Part shown: positions 7,676-15,269 of the stretch, one piece after another
Numbering within the stretch: the first letter of the stretch is position 1
How the letters are laid out: every line of letters begins with the position of its first letter
Origin: WHTB01 sp050699035
GTDB lineage: Bacteria; Actinomycetota; Actinomycetes; Propionibacteriales; Nocardioidaceae
NCBI GenBank assembly: GCA_050699035.1
Contig: JBOHDE010000032.1
Span: forward strand, 1-24,131
DNA: 24,131 bases
Reading direction: 5' to 3'
Notes under the pieces: generated by a model
Told to the model about the DNA's origin: nothing
The model's database searches: none
Seen by the model: the letters and a program-made list of their open reading frames with translations, nothing else
Program-made: the position numbers and the translations under genes

Positions 7676-8632
7676 TCAGTCGAGGGTGAAGTAGTCGGGG
7701 CCGGAGTAGCGGCCGGTGCTGATCTTGGTGCGCTGCATCAGCAGGTCGTTGAGCAGGCTGGAGGCGCCGATCCGGAACCAGTCGGGGTCGAGCCAGTCGT
7801 CGCCGGCCGTCTCGTTGACCAGCACGAGGTTCTTGATCGCGTCCTTGCTGGTGCGGATGCCGCCGGCCGGCTTGACGCCGACCTGCCGGCCGGTCGCGTC
7901 GCGGAAGTCGCGTACGGCCTCGAGCATGACCAGCGTGACGGGCAGGGTCGCGGCCGGTTGGATCTTGCCGGTGCTGGTCTTGATGAAGTCGGCGCCGGCG
8001 AGCATGGCCAGCCAGGACGCCCGGCGCACGTTGTCATAGGTGACCAGCTCGCCGGTCTCCAGGATGACCTTGAGATGCGCGCTGCCAGTGGCCGCCTTGA
8101 TCGCGACGATCTCGTCGAACACGGCCTGGTAGCGGCCGGCGAGGAACGCGCCGCGGTCGATCACCATGTCGATCTCGTCGGCGCCCGCCGCGACGGCATC
8201 CTCGGTGTCCGCGATCTTGATGTCGAGAGCGGCCCGGCCGGACGGGAAGGCGGTCGCGACGCTGGCGACACGGATGCCGCTGCTGCCGAGGGCTTCCTTC
8301 GCGATCGACACCATGTCGGGGTAGACGCAGATGGCGGCGACCTGCGGACACGTCGGGTCGGCCGGGTCGGGGGCCTTGGCCTTGGCACACAGCGCCCGTA
8401 CCTTGCCCGGCGTGTCCTGACCCTCCAACGTGGTCAGGTCGATCATCGAGATGGCCAAGTCGATCGCCCATGACTTGGCGGTGGTCTTGATCGAGCGGGT
8501 GGCCAGGGAGGCGGCCCGCGCTTCGGCGCCGACTTGGTCGACGCCGGGCAGCCCGTGCAGGAAGCGGCGCAGCGACGACTCGGACCGGGTGGCTTCGTCG
8601 ACACCTGCCGTCATGGGAAGGACGGAGGTCAC
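7676..8632 (-). CDS. deoC: Deoxyribose-phosphate aldolase
   Basis: This 318-residue class I aldolase cleaves 2-deoxyribose-5-phosphate to glyceraldehyde-3-phosphate and acetaldehyde in the cytoplasm, the central step of deoxynucleoside catabolism. ADFIKTSTGK contains the Schiff-base lysine (about Lys218), VKPAGGIRT carries the second active-site lysine, and DEIDMVIDRGAF holds the aspartate region. The length matches the longer actinobacterial and animal-type enzymes (about 310-320) rather than the 250-residue E. coli form. I chose the GTG at 8632 (VTSVLPMTAG): no Shine-Dalgarno sequence is present, and TACACT ends six nucleotides before it. An internal ATG at 8614 is the alternative. It leads a tight cluster with two aldehyde dehydrogenase genes and a kinase. 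Confidence 0.95.
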   Translation of the reverse strand: MTSVLPMTAGVDEATRSESSLRRFLHGLPGVDQVGAEARAASLATRSIKTTAKSWAIDLAISMIDLTTLEGQDTPGKVRALCAKAKAPDPADPTCPQVAAICVYPDMVSIAKEALGSSGIRVASVATAFPSGRAALDIKIADTEDAVAAGADEIDMVIDRGAFLAGRYQAVFDEIVAIKAATGSAHLKVILETGELVTYDNVRRASWLAMLAGADFIKTSTGKIQPAATLPVTLVMLEAVRDFRDATGRQVGVKPAGGIRTSKDAIKNLVLVNETAGDDWLDPDWFRIGASSLLNDLLMQRTKISTGRYSGPDYFTLD

Positions 8633-8638
8633 GCCGTC

Positions 8639-8644
8639 AGTGTA
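8639..8644 (-). promoter_or_regulatory. Probable -10 box of a leaderless deoC transcript
   Basis: TACACT on the minus strand is followed by six nucleotides (gacggc) and then the GTG start. TTGTGT 19 nt upstream is a weak -35 candidate. The same TACACT plus short gap precedes the mutase gene. Confidence 0.5.
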
Positions 8645-8714
8645 GGTCTCGCCGAAGACCCCCACACAATCGCGCAAACCCCCACCACTGGGCGGCATCG
8701 GTCCACATGTTTTC

Positions 8715-8767
8715 TGGTACGGGGGCGCCCCGTTCCAATAGGTCTGGAACGGGGTGGCCCCGTGCCA
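8715..8767. repeat. Family B palindrome, copy 1
   Basis: The arms at 8715-8737 and 8745-8767 are 23 bp with three mismatches, around the 7-nt loop ATAGGTC. The core is acgggggcgccccgttcca. It begins 21 bp after the mutase stop (minus strand) and about 80 bp before the deoC start, so it could terminate the mutase transcript. A second copy lies at 18137-18189. Confidence 0.85.
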
Positions 8768-8788
8768 AACGGGGGAGTGACGAAATGG

Positions 8789-10429
8789 TCAGAGGGCGGC
8801 GGCTGTGGACAGGTCGGCGCGGATGGCGTCGAGCCGGCCGACGGCGGAGATCCGGGCTGCGTCGACACCGTCGGTCACCGGGACCACCACCTCCAGGTAC
8901 GCCTTGAGCTTCGGCTCGGTGCCGGACGGGCGGACGACCACGCGTGCCCCGTCGGCGAGCCGGTAGCGCAGACCGTCGGTGGGCGGCAGGCCGCCGGCGC
9001 CCTCGTTCAGGTCCTCGACCTGCTGCACCGCCAGTCCACCGAGCACGGTCGGCGGCGTGGCCCGCAGCCGAGACATCGCGGCGGCGATCAGCGACAGGTC
9101 GGACACCCGAACTGACAGCTGGTCGGTCGCGTAGAGGCCGTACTCCGTCGCGATCTCGTCCAGCCGGTCCTGCAGGGTGCGGCCCTCGGCCCTCAGCCGC
9201 GCCGCCAGGTCGGCCACCAGCAGCAGCGCGGACACGCCGTCCTTGTCCCGGGCGATGTGCGGCGCGACGCAGTAGCCCAGCGCCTCCTCGTACCCGAACC
9301 GTAGCCCCGGCAGCCGGCCGATCCACTTGAACCCGGTCAACGTGTCCTCGTACGGCGCCCCGTGCCTGGCCGCCATCACCCCCAGCAGCGACGACGACAC
9401 GATCGACGCGGCGTACACCCCCTCCGCACCGGCGCGCAGCAGGTCGTCGCCGATCAGGGCGCCGACCTCGTCACCGCGCAGCATCCGCCACCCCTGCGGA
9501 CCGGGTACGGCGACGGCGCAGCGGTCCGCGTCGGGGTCGTTGGCGACCACCAGGTCGGCGTCGACCTGCTCGGCGAGTGCCACGGCCAGGTCGACCGCCC
9601 CCGGCTCCTCGGGGTTGGGGAAGGCCACGGTCGAGAACTCCGGGTCGGGCTCGGCCTGCTGGGGCACCGCGTGCGTGTCGGTGAAGCCGGCACCGGTCAG
9701 GACCCGCTGCACGACTGCGTTCCCGACCCCGTGCAGCGGCGTGTAGACGAGCCGCAGGACGCGCGGGTTGTCGGCCGGCACCAGGTCCAGGATGGCGGCG
9801 ACGTAGGCGTCGACGACGGACTCGTCGAGCGTCGTCCAGCCGTCGCCAAGGGGTACGTCGGCCAGCGCGCCGACGGCGTCGATCCGGGCCGAGATCTCGG
9901 TGTCCGCCGGCGGCACGATCTGGCTGCCGTCACCGAGGTAGACCTTGTAGCCGTTGTCCTGCGGCGGGTTGTGCGACGCCGTGACCATGACTCCGGCGGC
10001 GCAGCCCAGGTGCCGGATCGCGAACGCCAGCACGGGTGTCGGCAGCGGCCGGGGCAGCAGGTACGCGTCGAACCCGGCGCCGCGCATCACCGCCGCCGTG
10101 TCACGGGCGAAGTCGGTGGACTTGTGGCGTGCGTCGTACCCGATCACCACCGAGCCGCCGCCGTGCTCCTCGACGTACGCCGCGAGGCCGGCGGCGGTCC
10201 GGATCACCACGGCTCGGTTCATCCGGTTGGGACCGGCGGCGACCGCGCCCCGCAGCCCGGCGGTGCCGAACTCGAGCCGGCCCGCGAACCGGTCGGCGAG
10301 CTCCGCGGCCGCCGCCGCATCTCCGCCCTCCACCGCCGAGACCAGCGCGGTCAGCTCGGCGCGGGTGTCGGGGTCGGGGTCCTCGGCGATCCAGGCACGG
10401 GCGGACGCGAGCAGGTCGGATTCGGCCAT
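8789..10429 (-). CDS. pmmB: Phosphoglucomutase/phosphomannomutase family; probable phosphopentomutase-type enzyme
   Basis: This 546-residue member of the alpha-D-phosphohexomutase superfamily is of the PGM2-like subgroup (LEFGTAGLRG near 52-61). MVTASHNPPQDNG gives the phosphoserine Ser152, NDPDADR (297-303) the magnesium-binding loop, GYEEALGYC the sugar-binding loop and RPSGTEPKLKAYLE the phosphate-binding loop. PGM2-like enzymes often act on (deoxy)ribose-1-phosphate as well as hexose phosphates. Lying next to deoC, and in the same neighbourhood as punA and add, a phosphopentomutase role is likely but inferred. The ATG at 10429 has no Shine-Dalgarno sequence and sits seven nucleotides after a TACACT box. 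The frame stays open further upstream, but that stretch is low-complexity promoter DNA. The symbol follows what I recall of the mycobacterial homologue beside the nucleoside phosphorylase gene. Confidence 0.93.
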   Translation of the reverse strand: MAESDLLASARAWIAEDPDPDTRAELTALVSAVEGGDAAAAAELADRFAGRLEFGTAGLRGAVAAGPNRMNRAVVIRTAAGLAAYVEEHGGGSVVIGYDARHKSTDFARDTAAVMRGAGFDAYLLPRPLPTPVLAFAIRHLGCAAGVMVTASHNPPQDNGYKVYLGDGSQIVPPADTEISARIDAVGALADVPLGDGWTTLDESVVDAYVAAILDLVPADNPRVLRLVYTPLHGVGNAVVQRVLTGAGFTDTHAVPQQAEPDPEFSTVAFPNPEEPGAVDLAVALAEQVDADLVVANDPDADRCAVAVPGPQGWRMLRGDEVGALIGDDLLRAGAEGVYAASIVSSSLLGVMAARHGAPYEDTLTGFKWIGRLPGLRFGYEEALGYCVAPHIARDKDGVSALLLVADLAARLRAEGRTLQDRLDEIATEYGLYATDQLSVRVSDLSLIAAAMSRLRATPPTVLGGLAVQQVEDLNEGAGGLPPTDGLRYRLADGARVVVRPSGTEPKLKAYLEVVVPVTDGVDAARISAVGRLDAIRADLSTAAAL

Positions 10430-10436
10430 GGCCGTG

Positions 10437-10464
10437 AGTGTAGGGGTCGCTCGAGCGGTGTCGG
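10437..10464 (-). promoter_or_regulatory. Probable leaderless promoter of the mutase gene
   Basis: On the minus strand TACACT (10437-10442) lies seven nucleotides before the ATG. CCGACA (10459-10464) sits 16 bp further upstream as a -35 candidate. Transcription would start at or next to the start codon. Confidence 0.5.
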
Positions 10465-10480
10465 GGCCGGACTGGGCCAT

Positions 10481-10535
10481 GCCGGTCGAGGGCCGGTCGA
10501 GGGCCGGGCAAGGGCCGGGCAAGGGCCGGGCAAGG
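10481..10535. repeat. Five 11-bp tandem units in a divergent promoter region
   Basis: Two units of gccggtcgagg are followed by three identical units of gccgggcaagg, all with an 11-bp period, close to one helical turn. The array lies between the mutase promoter and the DUF6351 gene. A regulator binding one DNA face, or simple slippage, would both explain it. Confidence 0.8.
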
Positions 10536-10611
10536 GTTGCCGCACGGGCCGGCACGTGCGACGGTGAGACCGGTTACATCCCGCTACCGCCCCGTTGCGA
10601 GGAGTCAGACC

Positions 10612-12756
10612 ATGCGTCGCACCGCGATCTCCGCCGCCACCTCCCTGCTGGCGTTCGCCGCCGCCATGACCCTGCCGGCGGTCTCCGCCGACGCAGCCGA
10701 CCGGCTCGTCGTCGAGGTGGTGTCCAGCCGGCCCGACGCGGTCAGCGGAGGGGACGCGCGGGTACGGGTCGAGGTGCCGGCCGCGGTCGACCCGGCGAGC
10801 GTACGGCTGCGGGTCGACGGCCGTGACCTCACCGGCGACCTCGAGCCGGCCGACGGCGGCCTGGAAGGTGTTGTGGACGGGTTGCGGGAGGGTCGCTCGA
10901 CGCTGTGGGCGACGGCTCCGGGTGCCGCCGCGGGCGCCGTGAACATCGTCAACCATCCGCAGGCCGGGCCGGTGTTCGCCGGCCCCCACGAGCAGCCGTT
11001 CGTCTGCCAGACCCACCAGTTCAGGACGGCGGGAGGCTCGCTGCTCGGCCCGCCGCTGGACGAGAACTGCTCGGTCGAGACCCGGACCGAGTACGTCTAC
11101 CGGACGACCGCCGGCTCCTTCAAGCCGCTGGCCGACCCCGCGGACCGGCCGGCCGACCTCGCCTGGACCACCCCGCAGTCCGGCGAACGGGTGCCGTTCG
11201 TGGTGGAGGTCGAGACCGGCACGATCAACCGCGGGGTCTACGAGACCGCCGTCCTCTACGGAGCCGACGACACCGGTGCGGCCTGGAACGGCAAGCTCAT
11301 CTACACCTTCGGCGGCGGCTGCCGCTCCGGCTGGTACGTGCAGGGTCGCAACACCGGTGGGGTGCTGGTGCCGTCGATGCTGGAGCGCGGGTACGCCGTC
11401 GGCTCCAACTCGCTGAACGTGTTCGGCGTGAACTGCAACGACCTGCTCGCGGCCGAGACGTTCGCGATGACGCGCGAGCACTTCATCGAGGAGCACGGTC
11501 GGCCGATCTACACGATGGGATGGGGCTGCTCGGGCGGGTCGTACCAGTCGCACCAGATCGCCGACAACTACCCGGGCCTGCTCGACGGGATCCTGGTCGG
11601 CTGCAGCTTCGCCGACGTCGGCTTCGACACCAGCCAGAAGCTCGCCGACTCACGGCTCCTGCACCACTACCTCACGGTGACCGCGCCGGGTGCCCTGTCC
11701 GAGCAGCAGCAGCTCGCGGTGACCGGCTTCCCGGTGCCGGCGGCGCTGGCCTCGATGAGCAACGGTGCCAACCGGCTCGACCCGGACGCGGAGTTCGACT
11801 CCGCCGTACCCGCCGCCGCGCGCTACGACGCCGACACCAATCCCGACGGTGCCCGGGCCACGATCTGGGACCACACGGTCAACGCGTACGGCGAGGACCG
11901 CCGCACCGGGTTCGCCCGGCAGCCGATCGACAACGTCGGCGTGCAGTACGGGCTCGAGGCGGTCCGCGACGGCGCGATCTCGGTGGACCAGTTCCTCGAC
12001 CTCAACGCGCGGGTCGGCGGGCTCGACGCCGACGCCGAGCACACCGCCGCGCGGTCGTCGGCCGATCCGGTCGCCCTCGACCGGGCCTACGCGACCGGCC
12101 GGATGCTGTCGGGTGGCGGCGGCCTGGGCGACATCCCGATCGTCGACTACCGGGCCTACACCGACCTGGCGCCCGGCGGTGACATCCACATGCGCTACCA
12201 CTCGTTCGCCGTACGCGAGCGCCTGGTGGGTGCCAACGGCGACGCGGACAACCAGGTGATGCTCCAGGAGGACGACGCGCACGGGTTGTTCAACTCCGGC
12301 GCCCCGGTCGTGGTCGAGGCGATGGACCAGCTGGACGAGTGGATCCTCCGGGTGCAGCAGACCGACCCGGCGCCTGACGACCGCCACGACGCGGTCGTCG
12401 ACGCGAAGCCGGCGCAGCTGGTCGATGCCTGCTGGACTTCGGAAGGCGAGAAGATCAGCGAGCCGCAGACCTACGACGGGCCGGGGCGGTGCAACGAGCT
12501 GTACCCCTCGCACGCGTCGCCGCGGATCGTCGCCGGCGGGCCGGTCGCGAGCAACATCGCTGCGTGCGCGCTGCGTCCGGTCGACCCCGGCGAGTACGGC
12601 ACGGAGCTCAGCGCGGACCAGCGGGACCGGCTGCAGGCCATCTTCCCCACCGGGGTGTGCGACTGGACGGCGCCGGGCCGGGGCAGTCGGCCGTTGGCGG
12701 GCACCTGGCTGTTCTTCGGCGACGAGCCCGGCCGCTACCGGCTGCCCCAAGGTTGA
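10612..12756 (+). CDS. Secreted DUF6351-family alpha/beta hydrolase
   Basis: This 714-residue exported protein has a signal peptide (MRRTAISAAT..., hydrophobic core, cleavage near SADA-A at residue 28). An N-terminal beta-rich segment (about 30-120) precedes a hydrolase-like core: YTFGGGCRSGWYVQG resembles an oxyanion-hole region and MGWGCSGGSYQSH is a nucleophile elbow with Ser307. Cysteines are frequent, as expected outside the cell. From memory this matches DUF6351, an actinobacterial family without an assigned reaction; the fold suggests an esterase or depolymerase. The ATG at 10612 has GAGGAG at 10599-10604 with a 7-nt gap, so the longer open frame upstream is discarded. It stands alone between divergent and convergent neighbours, so context gives no substrate. 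Confidence 0.85.
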   Translation: MRRTAISAATSLLAFAAAMTLPAVSADAADRLVVEVVSSRPDAVSGGDARVRVEVPAAVDPASVRLRVDGRDLTGDLEPADGGLEGVVDGLREGRSTLWATAPGAAAGAVNIVNHPQAGPVFAGPHEQPFVCQTHQFRTAGGSLLGPPLDENCSVETRTEYVYRTTAGSFKPLADPADRPADLAWTTPQSGERVPFVVEVETGTINRGVYETAVLYGADDTGAAWNGKLIYTFGGGCRSGWYVQGRNTGGVLVPSMLERGYAVGSNSLNVFGVNCNDLLAAETFAMTREHFIEEHGRPIYTMGWGCSGGSYQSHQIADNYPGLLDGILVGCSFADVGFDTSQKLADSRLLHHYLTVTAPGALSEQQQLAVTGFPVPAALASMSNGANRLDPDAEFDSAVPAAARYDADTNPDGARATIWDHTVNAYGEDRRTGFARQPIDNVGVQYGLEAVRDGAISVDQFLDLNARVGGLDADAEHTAARSSADPVALDRAYATGRMLSGGGGLGDIPIVDYRAYTDLAPGGDIHMRYHSFAVRERLVGANGDADNQVMLQEDDAHGLFNSGAPVVVEAMDQLDEWILRVQQTDPAPDDRHDAVVDAKPAQLVDACWTSEGEKISEPQTYDGPGRCNELYPSHASPRIVAGGPVASNIAACALRPVDPGEYGTELSADQRDRLQAIFPTGVCDWTAPGRGSRPLAGTWLFFGDEPGRYRLPQG

Positions 12757-12773
12757 CGTCGGCTGAGCGGTTG

Positions 12774-13130
12774 TCAGCGGTCGTGCTGCTCGATCACGGT
12801 GACGCGCTGCCCGAGATCCGTGACGGCGGCCAGGATCGTGTCGTTCAGGGTCTCGAGCCGGCCGAACCTGTGGTCCACCTCGTCGAACCTGCGGTCGACG
12901 TCGTTGAACCGGTCGTCGATCCGGTGCTGCATGTCGTCGAACCTGCGGTCGACGTCGTTGAACCGGTCGTCGATCCGGTGCTGCATGTCGTCGAAGCGGT
13001 TGTTGACGTCGTCGAAACGGAGCTGGACGTCGTCGAAGCGCTTGCCGAGCAGGCCGACGATGACGTACATCGCGCCGATGGCGAGCCCGCAAATCGCGGT
13101 CACCGTGCCGAGGTACGCGACGAGGTCCAT
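12774..13130 (-). CDS. Small membrane-anchored coiled-coil protein
   Basis: This 118-residue protein has one N-terminal transmembrane helix (about residues 5-28), then a long helical region rich in RFDD-type units, then a short tail. Phe/Ile core positions fall at 32, 39, 46, 53, 57, 64, 71, 75, 82 and 89, a 7-7-4 spacing, that is an 18-residue repeat. Residues about 46-63 and 64-81 are nearly identical because the DNA carries a perfect 54-bp duplication. An 18-residue, five-turn period predicts almost straight helices, perhaps a trimer or tetramer. The function is unknown; similar short proteins act as membrane spacers or scaffolds. No Shine-Dalgarno sequence is seen; TAGCCT ends six nucleotides before the ATG. 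It converges with the DUF6351 gene 17 bp away. Confidence 0.85.
   Translation of the reverse strand: MDLVAYLGTVTAICGLAIGAMYVIVGLLGKRFDDVQLRFDDVNNRFDDMQHRIDDRFNDVDRRFDDMQHRIDDRFNDVDRRFDEVDHRFGRLETLNDTILAAVTDLGQRVTVIEQHDR
12880..12987. repeat. Perfect 54-bp tandem duplication inside the coiled-coil gene
   Basis: Copy 1 (12880-12933) and copy 2 (12934-12987) are identical base for base, and the next 7 bp begin a third unit before it diverges. The unit equals 18 codons, so copy-number change keeps the frame and only lengthens or shortens the helix. Complete identity points to a recent or homogenised duplication. Confidence 0.95.
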
Positions 13131-13136
13131 AGGTCG

Positions 13137-13199
13137 AGGCTACGCCAACCGGAGGGCCGACGGGGCTGCCCGATGCGACCTGTGGATGACGGCTAGGTT
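13137..13199. promoter_or_regulatory. Divergent leaderless promoters: coiled-coil gene and O-methyltransferase
   Basis: TAGCCT (13137-13142, minus strand) ends six nucleotides before the coiled-coil ATG at 13130. TAGGTT (13194-13199, plus strand) ends six nucleotides before the methyltransferase ATG at 13206. Neither gene has a good Shine-Dalgarno sequence. The two boxes share 51 bp of intervening DNA. Confidence 0.5.
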
Positions 13200-13205
13200 G
13201 AGCCC

Positions 13206-13868
13206 ATGAGCCGGATGACGGAGACCATCACCCCCGATCTGCAGGCCTATATCGTCGCGCACAACCGGCCGGGGCCTGACGACGTCCTGCTCGGGCTGGC
13301 GGCCGAGACCGAGGCGGCGATGGGCGACCTGGCCGAGATGCAGGTCGCACCGGAGCAAGGCGCGTTGATGACCTTGCTGACCAAGCTCGTCGCCCCGCGG
13401 TTCGCGGTCGAGGTCGGCACGTTCACCGGCTACTCGGCACTGTGCATCGCCCGTGGGCTGCCCGCGGGTGGGCGGCTGCTGTGCTGCGACGTGAGCGAGG
13501 AGTACGCGGACATCGCGCAGCGGCACTGGGAGCGGGCCGGGGTGCTCGGCAGCATCGAGCTACGGGTCGCGCCGGCGGCCGACACGCTGCGCGGCCTCCC
13601 GGCCGACCAGGTGGTCGACCTGGCCTTCCTCGACGCCGACAAGGACGGCTACGTCGACTATTGGGAGGAGGTCGTCGGGCGGATGCGTCCGGGGGGCGTG
13701 GTGCTCGTCGACAACGTGTTCGCGGGCGGCCGGGTGCTCGAGCCGGGCACCGACCACCGCACCGGGAAGGCGATCCAGCGCTTCAACGACCACGCCGCCG
13801 CCGACGCGCGGGTCGAGCTGGCGATGGTCCCGATCGGCGACGGCCTGACGGTGGCCCGCCGGGTCTGA
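13206..13868 (+). CDS. SAM-dependent O-methyltransferase
   Basis: This 220-residue cytoplasmic class I methyltransferase belongs to the metal-dependent O-methyltransferase family (caffeoyl-CoA/catechol type). VEVGTFTGYSALCIA (about 68-82) is the SAM-binding glycine loop, and CCDVSEEYADIA carries the acidic residue that binds the SAM ribose. FLDADKDGY (Asp143) and LVDNVF (Asp169, Asn170) are the divalent metal ligands. The length is standard. The acceptor substrate cannot be deduced, and neighbours give no hint. The ATG at 13206 is supported by TAGGTT six nucleotides upstream; an ATG at 13215 is the alternative. A long palindrome follows 28 bp after the stop and may end transcription. Confidence 0.93.
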   Translation: MSRMTETITPDLQAYIVAHNRPGPDDVLLGLAAETEAAMGDLAEMQVAPEQGALMTLLTKLVAPRFAVEVGTFTGYSALCIARGLPAGGRLLCCDVSEEYADIAQRHWERAGVLGSIELRVAPAADTLRGLPADQVVDLAFLDADKDGYVDYWEEVVGRMRPGGVVLVDNVFAGGRVLEPGTDHRTGKAIQRFNDHAAADARVELAMVPIGDGLTVARRV

Positions 13869-13896
13869 GTAGTCGAGGGTCGGCGCCGCCGCCGTT

Positions 13897-13951
13897 GACT
13901 GGCGCGTTCGGTAGGGACAAACCGGACGCCGGCCTACGCAACGCGCCAGTC
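13897..13951. repeat. Palindrome D, after the methyltransferase gene
   Basis: The perfect 12-bp arms gactggcgcgtt and aacgcgccagtc extend inward to 19 bp with two mismatches, around a 17-nt loop. It starts 28 bp after the stop codon and is a plausible terminator without a T-tract. Confidence 0.75.
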
Positions 13952-14015
13952 AGCGAGAGGTGGGGTGCCGGCCGTACTCCGGCGCACGGCACGATGTCCG
14001 AGGCCTTCCATCGCT

Positions 14016-14070
14016 GTAACCGACGAGTTTGCTGTCAACCGCGGCTGGCAACAGCAATCTCGTCGGTTGC
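14016..14070. repeat. Palindrome E
   Basis: The 20-bp arms at 14016-14035 and 14051-14070 have two mismatches and enclose a 15-nt loop. The shared core is aaccgacgag. The sequence is unrelated to families A and B, but the size and shape are the same. Confidence 0.75.
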
Positions 14071-14266
14071 GACCGTCACCACGTGGCCGGACCTGCCTGC
14101 ACTCTGCGGACCCATGTCGGCAGACGACGACCCGGGCCGATCTCGGCGTGCCTGGGTGACTTCACCCCTCGAACCGTCACTTTCGGCCCCGATTCCGGGC
14201 TCAGAATGTCGGTTCGGAGGGTGATGTTGTGGCCGGCGGACACGACCGTCACCACGTGGCCGGACC
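14071..14266. repeat. 23-bp direct repeat containing CCACGTGG
   Basis: Identical 23-bp copies lie at 14071-14093 and 14244-14266, 173 bp apart. Each contains the perfect palindrome CCACGTGG within gtcaccacgtggccgg. The first copy directly follows palindrome E. They could be paired protein-binding sites or the edges of a small duplicated segment. Confidence 0.8.
14162..14224. repeat. Palindrome F
   Basis: The 18-bp arms at 14162-14179 and 14207-14224 match at 15 positions, with a 27-nt interior that can form a small second stem. It lies between the two copies of the CCACGTGG repeat. Confidence 0.55.
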
Positions 14267-14465
14267 GGACGAGACCGCGCCCGTGGGGCTGTCTGAACCG
14301 GACCGCTGACCGCAGACCCACCCACACATCCAGCAGGAGAGCCCCAGTTGGGCAAGTTCTACGCACCGTGGGCCGGCAAGCGCACCCGCCCTGTCCGGCG
14401 CGCGCACAGGTGCTGGCGCGCGACCGCCCGGCCAGAGGGGCGGGACCGTCCACCGGGTCTGAGGG

Positions 14466-15269
14466 TCAGCGAGGGTCGTCCATCGCCGGGCGCGCGTACG
14501 CGTCGCCGGCGAACGGGCCACCGACGTACGACGCCTCGAACCGGTCGGCGTCGGTCTCCGGCTCGGCGAGCACCTGGTCGGCGTACTGCTCCGCATCATC
14601 GACAGGTCGGTAGCCTAGCCGCCGGCCGGGCGCGAGATCCCACCACGCCCGGGTGTTGGCCGAGATCCCATACAGGACGGCAAATCCGGGGGCCGGCGTG
14701 GTGAGCCCGGCCTTGACCATCCGGACGGCGTCGCCGTGGCTCAGCCAGGTGGACAGGTTGCGCCGCGACTCGGGACGCTGTCGGAACGAGCCGATCCGGC
14801 AGGCGACGATGTCGAGCCCGTGCCGGTCGACGTACAGGCGGCACAGCGCCTCGGCGGCCACCTTCCCGACGCCGTAGAAGGTGTCCGGACGTGGCGGGGT
14901 GTCGGCGCCGACGTGCGTGCCCCGCGGCGTGCGGCCCACCGCATGGTTGCTGCTCGCGTAGACCAGCCGCCGGGCTCCGGCGTCGACCATCGCGTCGAGC
15001 ACCACCGCGGTGGTGTGCACGTGCGACTCGAGGATCTCCGGCAGCGAGGCCTCGGTCGGGATGCTGGCCAGGTGTACGACCGCCTCGGCGCCGTCGACCG
15101 CGTCGTGAACCGCCGCGGCGTCGAGTACGTCGGCGACGACCACGCGGCTCGCGTGCGGAGCGTCGACGTCGGCGCGGTCGAGGGCGACCACGTCGTGGCC
15201 GAGGCCGGCGAGCCCGGCGGTGACGACGGTGCCGATCGAGCCGGCGGCGCCGGTGACGACGACCCGCAT
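14466..15269 (-). CDS. NAD-dependent epimerase/dehydratase family, uronate-dehydrogenase-like
   Basis: This 267-residue short-chain dehydrogenase of the extended type has an N-terminal Rossmann motif TGAAGSIG (about 6-13), Asp31 for NAD selectivity and the catalytic YGVGK pair (Tyr132, Lys136) with the preceding YASSNHAVG serine region. The segment RIGSFRQRPESRRNLSTWLS followed by HGDAVRMV, and the total length, resemble uronate dehydrogenase, which oxidises glucuronate or galacturonate to the aldarolactone. That is a family-level resemblance, not proof of substrate. The ATG overlaps the punA stop by one base (TGATG), so translation is coupled to the nucleoside phosphorylase; a pentose- or sugar-related substrate is possible. 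Confidence 0.85.
   Translation of the reverse strand: MRVVVTGAAGSIGTVVTAGLAGLGHDVVALDRADVDAPHASRVVVADVLDAAAVHDAVDGAEAVVHLASIPTEASLPEILESHVHTTAVVLDAMVDAGARRLVYASSNHAVGRTPRGTHVGADTPPRPDTFYGVGKVAAEALCRLYVDRHGLDIVACRIGSFRQRPESRRNLSTWLSHGDAVRMVKAGLTTPAPGFAVLYGISANTRAWWDLAPGRRLGYRPVDDAEQYADQVLAEPETDADRFEASYVGGPFAGDAYARPAMDDPR

Larger units (their letters stand above)
13869..14465. other. Palindrome-rich gap after the methyltransferase
   Basis: These 597 bp contain no gene I can support. They hold three long imperfect palindromes of unrelated sequence (13897-13951, 14016-14070, 14162-14224) and a 23-bp direct repeat around CCACGTGG. Near the right end CAGGAGAG precedes a TTG at 14348 that would begin with about a dozen residues of normal codon use (GKFYAPWAGKRTR), but codon use then decays and the frame runs antisense into the next gene. 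It may be a remnant. Confidence 0.6.

Noticed and set aside
13897..14224. Palindromes D, E and F as integron attC sites
   Set aside because: The sizes would fit, but none ends in GTTRRRY with a matching RYYYAAC, and there is no integrase or cassette-like gene array.
14348..14704. A gene starting at TTG 14348 after AGGAG
   Set aside because: Only the first dozen codons look natural; the rest is Arg-rich and antisense to the uronate-dehydrogenase-like gene. Kept only as a possible remnant.
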